From the NCBI RefSeq assembly GCF_018918345.1, contig NZ_JAHLQI010000002.1:186001-250000 (forward strand): a DNA stretch of 64,000 bases, given 5' to 3'. Positions 33,086 to 42,328 of the stretch are shown here, in pieces. A model generated the notes under the pieces. It ran no database searches. It was not told the origin of the DNA and was given only the letters and a program-made list of their open reading frames with translations. The DNA comes from Butyricicoccus intestinisimiae (GTDB lineage Bacteria > Bacillota > Clostridia > Oscillospirales > Butyricicoccaceae). A program made the translations under genes and the position numbers. Position 1 is the stretch's first letter, and each line of letters begins with the position of its first letter.

Positions 33086-33368
33086 ACAAAATAACCCCTT
33101 CCTTTTGAATGCTCGCCAGCAGCTCCGGAGCTACCTTCTCGTCCAAATTGACAACATCATACGTCAGCAGCGTGGAGGTCTCCTCTTCCAAATCCAGAGA
33201 AAAGCGCGTGATGTCGCCGCCGGAAACCGCCAGATCAATGTCGCTGGCTCGCCAATAATCCCCCCGTGCACGAGAACCAAACAGAATCACTCTGTCCAGA
33301 TGATATTTTTCAGCAAGGTGACAAATTTCGTCCTGCACCTGCGGTTTGATTCCTGTATTGCGCAGCAT
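33072..33368 (-). CDS. MNT-type nucleotidyltransferase antitoxin
   Basis: 98-residue minimal nucleotidyltransferase. The GSX10DXD signature is complete (GSRARGDYWRASDID near residues 30-45), with a third acidic position in the following strand region. ATG 33368 has GGAGGT six bases upstream; a start at 33386 lacks one. It precedes and overlaps the HEPT gene, the usual antitoxin-first order. Confidence 0.85.
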   Translation of the reverse strand: MLRNTGIKPQVQDEICHLAEKYHLDRVILFGSRARGDYWRASDIDLAVSGGDITRFSLDLEEETSTLLTYDVVNLDEKVAPELLASIQKEGVILYEKV

Positions 33369-33482
33369 AGGCGCACCTCCATTCACGCAAAAACGTTTTT
33401 TTGCATCCGATTTTCCGGTTCAAAAAGCCATACGGCTTTAAAAAGCATATCATGAACGCTTATCAGCGTCAAGATAAGTTCA

Positions 33483-33520
33483 AAAAATCCCTCGGCTTCT
33501 CACGAAACCGAGGGATTTTC
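33483..33520 (-). terminator. Terminator of gdhA
   Basis: AAATCCCTCGG / CCGAGGGATTT stem, with T-rich flank on the minus strand (A6 on the plus), about 40 bases after the gdhA stop. Confidence 0.75.
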
Positions 33521-33558
33521 ATGTATAAAGTTAGCTATTTTGCGGAGTCAAATCCGAA

Positions 33559-34932
<1,374 letters not shown>

Positions 34933-34959
34933 TCACATCTTCGGTTATCATCATACCAC

Positions 34960-35325
34960 AAGAATGGCAATTTGAAAACACAAAAATTGCAAAATTCATA
35001 ATTTTTTTCTAAATTTCTATTTTTTGCATTCCCGACCTTCTTATTTTTGTGTATTCCTTCCTTATTTAGGGTAAAAACAACAGCATTTCTCGTTTTATTC
35101 CGTGTTTGCATGTATTTATGTTCCAAAAATCCAAATTGAATAATTTCCTGCATTTCTGTTTTATACTGCTTTTTAAGTAGATAATGCGAGAATTTTCCTT
35201 CTTCCTCCCAGAATGTGCCCATCTGTTTACTTTAACCAAACAGTTTTTTTGCAGGATATTCACCGTTATGTTGCAATTCCGTCTTTTTTCCAGATTTGAT
35301 ACAGTTTTGGTATGATTTGCCCGAT
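34960..35325. other. AT-rich divergent intergenic region, no gene seen
   Basis: About 370 bases between gdhA and the cardiolipin synthase promoter. It is clearly more A/T-rich than the flanking genes. Open frames here have no ribosome sites and low-complexity products, and no RNA gene was recognised. A second TATGAT-like box at 35311-35316 precedes the cls promoter. Confidence 0.5.
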
Positions 35326-35328
35326 TCA

Positions 35329-35357
35329 TTGACTTTTTTCGAAAAAATGCGTATGAT
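35329..35357 (+). promoter_or_regulatory. Promoter of cardiolipin synthase
   Basis: TTGACT (35329-35334), 17-bp spacer, TATGAT (35352-35357). Confidence 0.7.
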
Positions 35358-35394
35358 ACATACAGATTGATTTTCACCGGAAAAGGAGGATTTC

Positions 35395-36972
35395 TTGAAC
35401 AAACCAGAATTTTCCACGCACGACTTCGCACTGAAAACCGGAAGAAAGGTCAAAAAGTCCGTCTTTCGGTTTTTGTTCAGCCGACTGACCATCACCGCGG
35501 TGCTGCTGTGTCTGCAATTCTATGCGATTATCTACGCCCTGCTGTTTCTGCGCGGCCGCTGGGTCATCGCGTATCAATGCCTCAAGATTGTCAGTCCCAT
35601 CGTTCTCATCTGGCTCGTGCGCAAGTCGGACAATCCCTCATATAAAATCCCATGGATTATCATTATCCTGTTCTTCGCCCCGTTCGGCGCACTGTTCTAT
35701 TTATTTATGGGAAATACGCCGCTCAATCGCGCGCGGCTGGTTCGCGTCAAGCCGATTCGCACTGATGTCATCGAGCAGTTTCGCGTCTCAGACACGCGCA
35801 CGCTGTGCAAGACGATTCCGCAGCACCGGCGAACCTGCGAATATCTCTATGACATTGTGGAGATGCCCGCATGGAAAAACACCGCTGCGGAATATTTCCC
35901 GCTCGGCGACTACCTGTACGATTCGATGCTGATGGATTTGAAAAAAGCCAAGCGCTTTATTTTCATCGAGTTTTTCATCATCGAGCGCGGCATCATGTGG
36001 GATTCCATCTTGGAGGTTCTGCGGCAAAAGGCCGCGGAGGGCGTCGAAATCCTCTTGATGTATGACGATGTGGGATGTATTTCCACGCTCCCGCATCACT
36101 ACGACAAAAAGCTTCGGGCGATGGGCATGCAGGTCGTTCGCTTCAACCGCCTGTTCCCGCTCATCTCCACGTATTTGAACTATCGTGACCACCGAAAAAT
36201 CTGCGTCATTGACGGAAACATCGGCTATACCGGCGGCATCAACCTCGCTGACGAATACATCAACGAGGTAGACCGATTTGGGCACTGGAAGGACACCGGC
36301 GTCAAGCTGTCCGGCAGCGGCGTCGCCAATCTGACCGCCATGTTTTTGCAGCTGTGGGATTTCTCCGTCAAACAGGAGACGAAAAATCTGTCCGACTATC
36401 AGCCGACAAAAATTTTCCCCAGCGACGGCTTTGTGCAGCCGTTTGCGGATTCCCCGCTGGACAACGAAAACGTCAGTGAAAACGTCTTTCTGGACATCAT
36501 CAACAGTGCTACACGCAGCGTATACATCACAACGCCGTATCTCAGCTTGGACAACGAGATGACAACCGCGCTGTGCTACGCCGCCAAATCCGGCATTGAT
36601 GTGCGCATTTTGACGCCGGGCATTCCGGACAAAAAGCTCGTCTACGCTGTGACCCGCTCGTTTTATCCCCAGCTTGTCGAGGCGGGCGTCAAGATTTACG
36701 AATACACGCCGGGCTTTCTGCACGAAAAGATGATTGTCGCGGATCACGACATCGCCGTTGTCGGAACCATCAACATGGATTTCCGCAGCTTCTATTTGCA
36801 GTTTGAGTGCGGCTGTCTGTTTTACAAATCCTCTGTCGTGGACAAAATCCGCGATGATATTTTGGACACCATCAAAAAATCGCGCGAAATCGACAGCCAT
36901 TGGATCAGGTCGTACCCTTGGATCAAGTCCATCTGGGGCTCGCTGGTCTCCCTGTTCGCCCCGCTTCTGTAA
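35395..36972 (+). CDS. cls: Cardiolipin synthase (two-PLD-domain type)
   Basis: 525-residue membrane enzyme condensing two phosphatidylglycerols to cardiolipin. Two N-terminal transmembrane helices (about 25-50, 75-105) precede two phospholipase-D domains with HKD motifs HRKICVID near residue 265 and HEKMIVAD near 443. The start is a TTG at 35395, five bases after AAAAGGAGGA, and no ATG is suitably placed. It has its own promoter and terminator. The 40-residue basic leader before the first helix is normal for the family. Confidence 0.93.
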   Translation: MNKPEFSTHDFALKTGRKVKKSVFRFLFSRLTITAVLLCLQFYAIIYALLFLRGRWVIAYQCLKIVSPIVLIWLVRKSDNPSYKIPWIIIILFFAPFGALFYLFMGNTPLNRARLVRVKPIRTDVIEQFRVSDTRTLCKTIPQHRRTCEYLYDIVEMPAWKNTAAEYFPLGDYLYDSMLMDLKKAKRFIFIEFFIIERGIMWDSILEVLRQKAAEGVEILLMYDDVGCISTLPHHYDKKLRAMGMQVVRFNRLFPLISTYLNYRDHRKICVIDGNIGYTGGINLADEYINEVDRFGHWKDTGVKLSGSGVANLTAMFLQLWDFSVKQETKNLSDYQPTKIFPSDGFVQPFADSPLDNENVSENVFLDIINSATRSVYITTPYLSLDNEMTTALCYAAKSGIDVRILTPGIPDKKLVYAVTRSFYPQLVEAGVKIYEYTPGFLHEKMIVADHDIAVVGTINMDFRSFYLQFECGCLFYKSSVVDKIRDDILDTIKKSREIDSHWIRSYPWIKSIWGSLVSLFAPLL

Positions 36973-36990
36973 ACCGAAAAGTGCAGCAGA

Positions 36991-37020
36991 AAACCCCTCG
37001 GAGTGCCCGAGGGGTTTTGG
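36991..37020. terminator. Terminator between cls and the XRE regulator
   Basis: AAACCCCTCGG / CCGAGGGGTTTT stem; both neighbours end here. Confidence 0.8.
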
Positions 37021-37341
37021 TTATTTGAGGTTTTCAAGCAAATCATTGGCTAAAGCGGCTAGGTGCTCAATCTGCTGCTGCGGCAGTGCACTCGCTTTTT
37101 CCGCCAATTCTCTCACTTTTTGGGGCGCTTCCGCGGTTTCATTGAAAAATTCTTGCGGAGAAATATTCAAGTATTCGCAGATATAGAAAAAGCCGTTCAT
37201 AGAAGGCAATGCTTTTCCAGTCTCAATATTATTGATATAGCTGGCGTTCTGTCCAATAGACAAACTCATCTCCCGCGCAGACACGCCCTTCTGCATCCGA
37301 AGCTGTATCAGTCTCTTGGAAAATCGTTCTTCATACTGCAT
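37021..37341 (-). CDS. XRE-family transcriptional regulator
   Basis: 106-residue DNA-binding protein. The helix-turn-helix spans about residues 8-62 (LIQLRMQKGVSAREMSLSIG, ASYINNIETGKALPSM), followed by a helical C-terminus of about 40 residues, likely for dimerisation. GGAGGTGGTGAG precedes ATG 37341. It is a solitary gene; its target is unknown. Confidence 0.85.
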   Translation of the reverse strand: MQYEERFSKRLIQLRMQKGVSAREMSLSIGQNASYINNIETGKALPSMNGFFYICEYLNISPQEFFNETAEAPQKVRELAEKASALPQQQIEHLAALANDLLENLK

Positions 37342-37385
37342 TTTCTCACCACCTCCATGCAACAACACCGTCTAAACGTATGAAA

Positions 37386-37419
37386 GGAACCCTCGGAGCT
37401 TTCGCCTCCGAGGGTTCTT
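37386..37419 (-). terminator. Terminator of the malic enzyme gene
   Basis: GAACCCTCGGAG / CTCCGAGGGTTC stem with a seven-base loop, about 30 bases after the stop. Confidence 0.75.
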
Positions 37420-37447
37420 GTTCGTCCTGCTTTTGCAAGCAAATCTA

Positions 37448-38620
37448 TTAGATTCTTGCCACGCCGCTGTCGCGCGCTGCCTGTGCAACCGCTGCCGCAA
37501 CCGCGTCGCGCACGCGCGGGTCAAATGCCTTCGGCATGATGTACTGCGCGTTGAGCTCTTCATTGCTGACAACGTTCGCAATCGCATATGCCGCCGCAAT
37601 CTTCATTTCCTCGTTGATATCGGAAGCGCGCACGTCCAGTGCACCGCGGAACACGCCCGGGAATGCCAGCACGTTGTTAATCTGGTTCGGATAGTCCGAA
37701 CGGCCGCAGCCGACAACCGCCGCGCCGGCCTCCAGCGCATCCTCCGGCATGATTTCCGGCGTCGGATTCGCCATCGGGAATACCATCGGGTCCTTTGCCA
37801 TCGTGCGAACCATATCCTTGGTCAGGACATTCGGCGCGGACATGCCGAAGAAAATATCAGCGCCCGGCAGAACATCCGCCAGCGTGCCGCGCTTGTTTTC
37901 CGGATTGGTAATGGTCGCCATGTATGCCTGCTCTGCATTCATCTGCTCACAGCCCTCATACAGCGCGCCGAACTTGTCGCACATAATGACGTTTTTCAGC
38001 CCCATGCTGACAAGCAGCTTGGTCACGGCGATCGCGGCAGCACCGGCGCCGTTGACAACCATCTTAATTTCGGACAGCTTGCGGCCGGTCAGACGGCAAG
38101 CGTTAATCATCGCTGCCGCACAGCAAATGGCCGTGCCGTGCTGGTCATCATGGAATACCGGAATGTCACAGCGCTCTTTCAGCTTGCGCTCGATTTCAAA
38201 GCAGCGCGGTGCCGCAATGTCCTCCAAATTGATGCCGCCAAAGGAACCGGAAATCAGTGCCACGGTGTTGACAAATTCATCGACATCCTTGGTCTTGACG
38301 CAAAGCGGGAATGCATCGACGCCGCCGAACTCCTTGAACAGCGCGCACTTGCCTTCCATAACCGGCATGCCTGCTTCCGGACCAATATCGCCCAGACCAA
38401 GCACAGCAGAACCGTCGGTGATAACTGCCACCAGATTATGACGGCGGGTATACACATAGCTCAAATCTACATCCTTCTGGATTTCCAGACACGGCTGTGC
38501 AACGCCCGGCGTGTATGCAATCGACAGATCATCCGCATTTTCTACCTTGCAGCGAGAAATAACTTCGATCTTGCCCTTCCAATCACGATGAGCCTGTAAT
38601 GCTCTTTCTTTCTGATCCAT
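37448..38620 (-). CDS. NAD(P)-dependent malic enzyme, short form
   Basis: 390-residue enzyme decarboxylating malate to pyruvate. AYTPGVAQPC near residue 36, the catalytic and metal region FHDDQHGTAI near 140 and the dinucleotide fold VVNGAGAAAIAVTKLL near 170 are present. There is no phosphotransacetylase-like extension, so it is the short bacterial type. GGAGGT lies four bases before ATG 38620; an upstream in-frame start at 38683 has no site. Confidence 0.94.
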   Translation of the reverse strand: MDQKERALQAHRDWKGKIEVISRCKVENADDLSIAYTPGVAQPCLEIQKDVDLSYVYTRRHNLVAVITDGSAVLGLGDIGPEAGMPVMEGKCALFKEFGGVDAFPLCVKTKDVDEFVNTVALISGSFGGINLEDIAAPRCFEIERKLKERCDIPVFHDDQHGTAICCAAAMINACRLTGRKLSEIKMVVNGAGAAAIAVTKLLVSMGLKNVIMCDKFGALYEGCEQMNAEQAYMATITNPENKRGTLADVLPGADIFFGMSAPNVLTKDMVRTMAKDPMVFPMANPTPEIMPEDALEAGAAVVGCGRSDYPNQINNVLAFPGVFRGALDVRASDINEEMKIAAAYAIANVVSNEELNAQYIMPKAFDPRVRDAVAAAVAQAARDSGVARI

Positions 38621-38639
38621 AATGACCTCCACTGATCGA

Positions 38640-39037
38640 TATTTTCTGATTCTTTTATTGTACCACTCCGCACAAGGAAACACAAACGCTATTTTTTTCT
38701 CAGATATTCGTCACACCGTCGGTTCTGTTACAATTTATTCACAGGTCTTTCATAGTTTCTTTACGCCGCGGTGTGGAATCCTTCATAAATTTCCGGTAAA
38801 ATAAAATCATCAAAAGCACAGAAGACAATGTATTCACTGCCCGTTCACATTGTCCATCGCTCCACAGCGGGCAGACTAAAAGCATCTGCATGATACATGC
38901 AGTCTCTATATATTATTTGTACCTACCTTTTTATTTTGAACTTTCCACCCCTTTTTTTAATTCTTTCATTCACCCTTTCTACCGCAAATACCCAGTTGAG
39001 CCGGATGCAGGAACATCCGGCTCAACGTCTTTTTCTG
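38640..39037. other. Intergenic region between malic enzyme and MATE genes
   Basis: About 400 A/T-rich bases without a credible gene. It contains a hairpin TTGAGCCGGATG / CATCCGGCTCAA (38996-39024) near the MATE stop, a likely terminator without an ideal T run. Pairs ACTGCCCG/CGGGCAG and CTGCATG/CATGCAG lie at about 38837-38912 and could form a further structured element. Nothing else was recognised. Confidence 0.45.
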
Positions 39038-39038
39038 T

Positions 39039-40379
39039 CTAAATTTTCATGGTTCTGTGCGATACGCGGCGGTAAATCAGCCCTGCCGCAGCAGCGGTCA
39101 ACATCTCGCTGATGACAAACGCATACCACACGCCGCGCGCGCCGCACACACGGCTGAGCACAAACGCCGCCGGAATAATGACAAGGATATACCGGCACAG
39201 AGAAATGACCAGCGACGGCACGCCCTGCGACAATCCTTCCAGCGTGCCGGAGGCCGTGACGGAGACGGCAGAGACGACAAAGCCCAAGCTGATAATGCGA
39301 AGCGCCGCCGCACCAATCGCAAGCGTTTCGCGGTTGTCCGTAAACAGTCCCATCAGGCTTTGCGGGAACAGCAGGCACAGCACCGTACCGACCGCCATAA
39401 TCGCCATGATGAGCGTCAGAGAGGTTGTATAGATGCGGCGCACGCGGCGGTATTCCCCTGCGCCGTAATTGTAGCTGACCAGCGGGCGAATGCCCTGAAT
39501 AATGCCGTTGGCGGACAGATACAAAAAGGTCTGCAGCTTATAATATACGCCGAGAACCAGCACATACACCTGTCCGTATGCCGCCAGAATGCCATTGAGC
39601 GCAGAAATCAGCACAGACGGCAGCGCCATATTGAGCGCCGCCGGAATGCCAATCGAATACAGCCGCAGCAGCAGCCCTTTATTCATGGCAAACCCGCGCA
39701 GCTGAATCCGAACCCCCATCGGACGGAACATATAAATCAGTAGATAAACCGCCAGTGAAAAAATCTGACCCAGACCGGTGGCAATGGCAGCGCCTTCTAT
39801 TCCCAGTCGAGGCGCGGGTCCCAGTCCAAAAATCAAAACCGGATCTAAGAGAATGTTGCTGACACATCCCACCATCATGCTGAACATGGACACCTTCATT
39901 TTTCCGACCGACTGGAAAATCTTTTCGAAGGACACCGCCATGGAAATGACAACGGAAAACAGCAGAACAATCCGCGCGTAGCGCAATCCCATATCAAGTA
40001 CCGTCTGATTTTCGGTAAACATGCGCAAAAACATCGGCATTCCCGCAATACAGCCGACAGTCAGCAGGATACCGTGCAAAAAATTGCACACAATGCCCTG
40101 CGTCGCCGCTTCATTTGCCTTGTGCTCCTGCTTTGCGCCGAGAAAATACGCAATCACGGCATTGATGCCAATGGCAAAGCCAATCGTCACAGCATTGACC
40201 AAATTCTGAATCGGAAACACCAGCGACAGCGCCGTCATGGCGTCCTCGCTGATTTTCGCCACAAAGAAGCTGTCCACGATATTGTACAGCGAATTGACCG
40301 CCATCGAAATGACCATCGGCAGCGACATAGACAGCACCAGCGGTAAAATGCGCCGCTCTTTCATAAACGTTTGATTCAA
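39039..40379 (-). CDS. MATE-family multidrug/metabolite exporter
   Basis: 446-residue, 12-helix Na+- or H+-coupled exporter. The characteristic start MKERRILPLVLSMSLPMVIS and NSLYNIVDSFFVAKIS in TM1-TM2 place it in the NorM/DinF-like branch common in Clostridia. A TTG at 40379 is chosen because GGGAGG is eight bases upstream; the first ATG (40364) is 23 bases away. The open frame continues in phase through the leader up to a GTG at 40466, but that part encodes the attenuator hairpin and is untranslated leader. Confidence 0.88.
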   Translation of the reverse strand: MNQTFMKERRILPLVLSMSLPMVISMAVNSLYNIVDSFFVAKISEDAMTALSLVFPIQNLVNAVTIGFAIGINAVIAYFLGAKQEHKANEAATQGIVCNFLHGILLTVGCIAGMPMFLRMFTENQTVLDMGLRYARIVLLFSVVISMAVSFEKIFQSVGKMKVSMFSMMVGCVSNILLDPVLIFGLGPAPRLGIEGAAIATGLGQIFSLAVYLLIYMFRPMGVRIQLRGFAMNKGLLLRLYSIGIPAALNMALPSVLISALNGILAAYGQVYVLVLGVYYKLQTFLYLSANGIIQGIRPLVSYNYGAGEYRRVRRIYTTSLTLIMAIMAVGTVLCLLFPQSLMGLFTDNRETLAIGAAALRIISLGFVVSAVSVTASGTLEGLSQGVPSLVISLCRYILVIIPAAFVLSRVCGARGVWYAFVISEMLTAAAAGLIYRRVSHRTMKI

Positions 40380-40402
40380 ACAAACCACCTCCCAAAGCAA
40401 TA

Positions 40403-40492
40403 AAAAAAAGCCACACAGCTGCAAAACAACTGTGTGGCGAAAATAGACGATGCTAGAAAAATCCACTCCCCGTATAAGCGCGGTACGGTTTT
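40403..40492 (-). promoter_or_regulatory. Leader with attenuator terminator before the MATE gene
   Basis: Transcription should begin near 40492. The leader forms a small stem CCGTA/TACGG (about 40470-40490). It then forms a strong intrinsic terminator, GCCACACAG / CTGTGTGGC (40409-40438) followed by T8, placed just before the ribosome site. A terminator inside a leader implies that an antiterminated state exists, sensed by a ligand, protein or translation. I do not recognise a known riboswitch class. Confidence 0.65.
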
Positions 40493-40500
40493 ATGCGGAT

Positions 40501-40529
40501 ATTGTAGCATGTTTGCGGGAGTGTGTCAA
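40501..40529 (-). promoter_or_regulatory. Promoter of the MATE gene
   Basis: Minus strand TTGACA (40524-40529), 17-bp spacer, TACAAT (40501-40506). It is back to back with the effector-gene promoter. Confidence 0.75.
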
Positions 40530-40542
40530 ACCCATAGACTGT

Positions 40543-40572
40543 TTGACAGACACCTTTTATGCATGATATACT
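40543..40572 (+). promoter_or_regulatory. Promoter of the type V-like effector gene
   Basis: TTGACA (40543-40548), 18-bp spacer, TATACT (40567-40572). An inverted repeat TTTTATG / CATAAAA (40555-40561, 40578-40584) brackets the -10 element and could be an operator. Confidence 0.6.
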
Positions 40573-40596
40573 TCATACATAAAAGGAGGTGTGCGA

Positions 40597-42084
40597 ATGG
40601 CAGGAAAATCTGATAAAGCGTGTTGTGTCTTGACTTTACCGCTCTTAACAGAGCCTTGGCAGGAGCACATCATCGAAAAGCGATTTCGAATTATGGAGCA
40701 TTTAAAAAATTCTCTGATTGCCTTAGAACTGCGTAAGCTGAAAAATATACAGCGAACCAAGCAATACCGGCAGCTAGAGGCAGAAATTTCTAATGCTCCC
40801 AAAGAAAATCGAAAAACTCTTTATAAAAAAAGAAATGAGCTGTTAAAGAACGCCGGTTTTAGTGAATTTGCATTCATTGATGATATGACCAATATGCAGA
40901 AACATTTTGTTGAGCATATTGCCACTCAAATCGCGCATAAATCCGCATCCGATGTATGGAATTCTTTTGAAAAGGTATTGTTCAACACTGGAAGAAAGAT
41001 TCATTTTATTCGACGCGGTTCTCTTAGTAGCATCGCTTGCAAAAAAGATGGAAATGGCATGCGTTTTCGCAACGGAATGTTACATTGGAATGGCGGACAA
41101 TGCAAAAATAAAGTGAAATTAGAATTGCGCGTAGCTTGTCCAAAAACGCCATATGAATGCGCTATGCTTGAGAAAAAGATCAAGTTCGAGCGTATCATCC
41201 GAAAATGGGTAAAAACGCGATATAAATACTACGTGCAATTCACATTGGATGGTAACGCCGTTCCCAAACCGCGAAAGACGGGAACTGGTCGCGTTGGCAT
41301 TGACATCGGACCAAGTTCTATTGCAATTGCTTCTTCTCAGGAAGTTCGTTTGATGGAGCTTGCCGATAAAATCAACCAAAACCACCTGCGCAAGGTGGCA
41401 TTGCAGCAAAAAATGGATCGCAGCCGCCGCGCAACCAATCCAGATAATTTCAATGAAAACAAAACCATTCGGCGCGGTGTAAAGCTCTCTTGGCACTATT
41501 CCAAGCACTATCAAAAATTACGCGGTCAAGTCCGTGAGTTAGAGCGCAAAAACGCTGACATCCGGAAATATCAACATACCTGTCTTGCCAATTATATTTT
41601 ATCTCTCGGCACAGAGGTGTACATCGAGCAGATGAATTTTAAAGGCTTGCAGGCACGAGCCAAAGAGACAACTTATAATAAAAACGGCAGAGCAAACCGA
41701 AAAAAGCGATTTGGAAAATCCATTGCCAACAGAGCGCCTGCTATGTTAGTTACCATATTGGAAACCAAGTTAAAAAGCTATGCAGGCACAGAGCTTCATA
41801 AAGTCAACACATGGTCGTATCGTGCGAGTCAATACGACCACATCACAGATACGTATACAAAAAAGTTACTGCGTCAGCGTTGGGCTGAATTAGGAAACGG
41901 AGACCGGATACAGCGCGATCTATATTCCGCTTTTCTCCTGATGAACAGCCAGCCATCTCTCCAGTCAACCGACCGAGAGCGATGCAGCAAAACCTATTCT
42001 CAATTCAAATCATTGCACGACCAAGAGATTTATCGTCTCCAGCAAACTCCCGAAAGACATTTAAGCAGTTTTGGCATCGCGTAA
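40597..42084 (+). CDS. Compact RuvC nuclease, TnpB/Cas12-like CRISPR effector
   Basis: 495-residue putative RNA-guided DNase. The N-terminal half (1-225) is helical, basic and Lys/Arg-rich (likely guide-RNA and target recognition). The C-terminal half has the split RuvC site: Asp236 in VGIDIGPSSIAIAS, Glu344 in EVYIEQMNFKGLQ and Asp441 in IQRDLYSAFLLM. The zinc ribbon that normally sits between motifs II and III has no cysteines (ASQYDHITDTYTKKLLRQRW). The ATG at 40597 lies six bases after AAAGGAGGT. The gene is visibly more A/T-rich than its neighbours, suggesting transfer. A CRISPR array follows 245 bases downstream. No cas1/2/4 or tnpA is present. It could instead be a TnpB that sits by chance beside an orphan array, but the compact layout argues against that. 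Confidence 0.82.
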   Translation: MAGKSDKACCVLTLPLLTEPWQEHIIEKRFRIMEHLKNSLIALELRKLKNIQRTKQYRQLEAEISNAPKENRKTLYKKRNELLKNAGFSEFAFIDDMTNMQKHFVEHIATQIAHKSASDVWNSFEKVLFNTGRKIHFIRRGSLSSIACKKDGNGMRFRNGMLHWNGGQCKNKVKLELRVACPKTPYECAMLEKKIKFERIIRKWVKTRYKYYVQFTLDGNAVPKPRKTGTGRVGIDIGPSSIAIASSQEVRLMELADKINQNHLRKVALQQKMDRSRRATNPDNFNENKTIRRGVKLSWHYSKHYQKLRGQVRELERKNADIRKYQHTCLANYILSLGTEVYIEQMNFKGLQARAKETTYNKNGRANRKKRFGKSIANRAPAMLVTILETKLKSYAGTELHKVNTWSYRASQYDHITDTYTKKLLRQRWAELGNGDRIQRDLYSAFLLMNSQPSLQSTDRERCSKTYSQFKSLHDQEIYRLQQTPERHLSSFGIA

Positions 42085-42099
42085 GTGCGAACGCCAATC

Positions 42100-42328
42100 A
42101 CACATAAACACAATAGAATATTCGCACAAACTTCAGAAGGACAGGGCATGTCCTAACTTATGCATACACGTATTTTGGCTGACAAAATACGTAATAAGAA
42201 ATGCTTTTCGGAACGATATTCAGTGCTCACTCGCCTTGATTTTTTCAAACCGAGTGAGAGAAGGTATCCATGTACGAAAAGCCCTGCATTTACGAACTCT
42301 GCGTGTTGTAGTATTGTGCATTTTTGCC
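42100..42328 (+). ncRNA. Structured region between effector and array, candidate tracrRNA
   Basis: This gene-free interval has three plus-strand hairpins: GGACA/TGTCC (42139-42153); CTTAT plus ACGTATTTTG / CAAAATACGT plus ATAAG (42157-42198); and CTCACTCG/CGAGTGAG around an inner TTGA/TCAA (42226-42258). Just before the first repeat, GTTGTAGTAT (42304-42313) can pair over ten positions (three G-U) with the GTATTGCAAC end of the repeat read on the minus strand. GTAAGTGCG at the effector stop can pair with another part of the same repeat strand. Position, structure and pairing suggest a guide-scaffold RNA; strand and ends are not proven. Confidence 0.45.

Noticed and set aside
38837-38912. Possible small RNA or riboswitch between malic enzyme and MATE genes
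   Set aside because: A few pairing segments exist but no promoter, terminator or known core motif could be assigned.
40380-40466. GTG at 40466 as the MATE start
   Set aside because: The extension would translate the terminator hairpin and T8; the family starts near MKERR, and GGGAGG fits the TTG at 40379.
40543-42328. Effector as a simple IS605/IS607 insertion sequence
   Set aside because: No TnpA or serine recombinase and no obvious element ends were seen, and an array with uniform repeats is directly attached. An extinct insertion origin remains possible.
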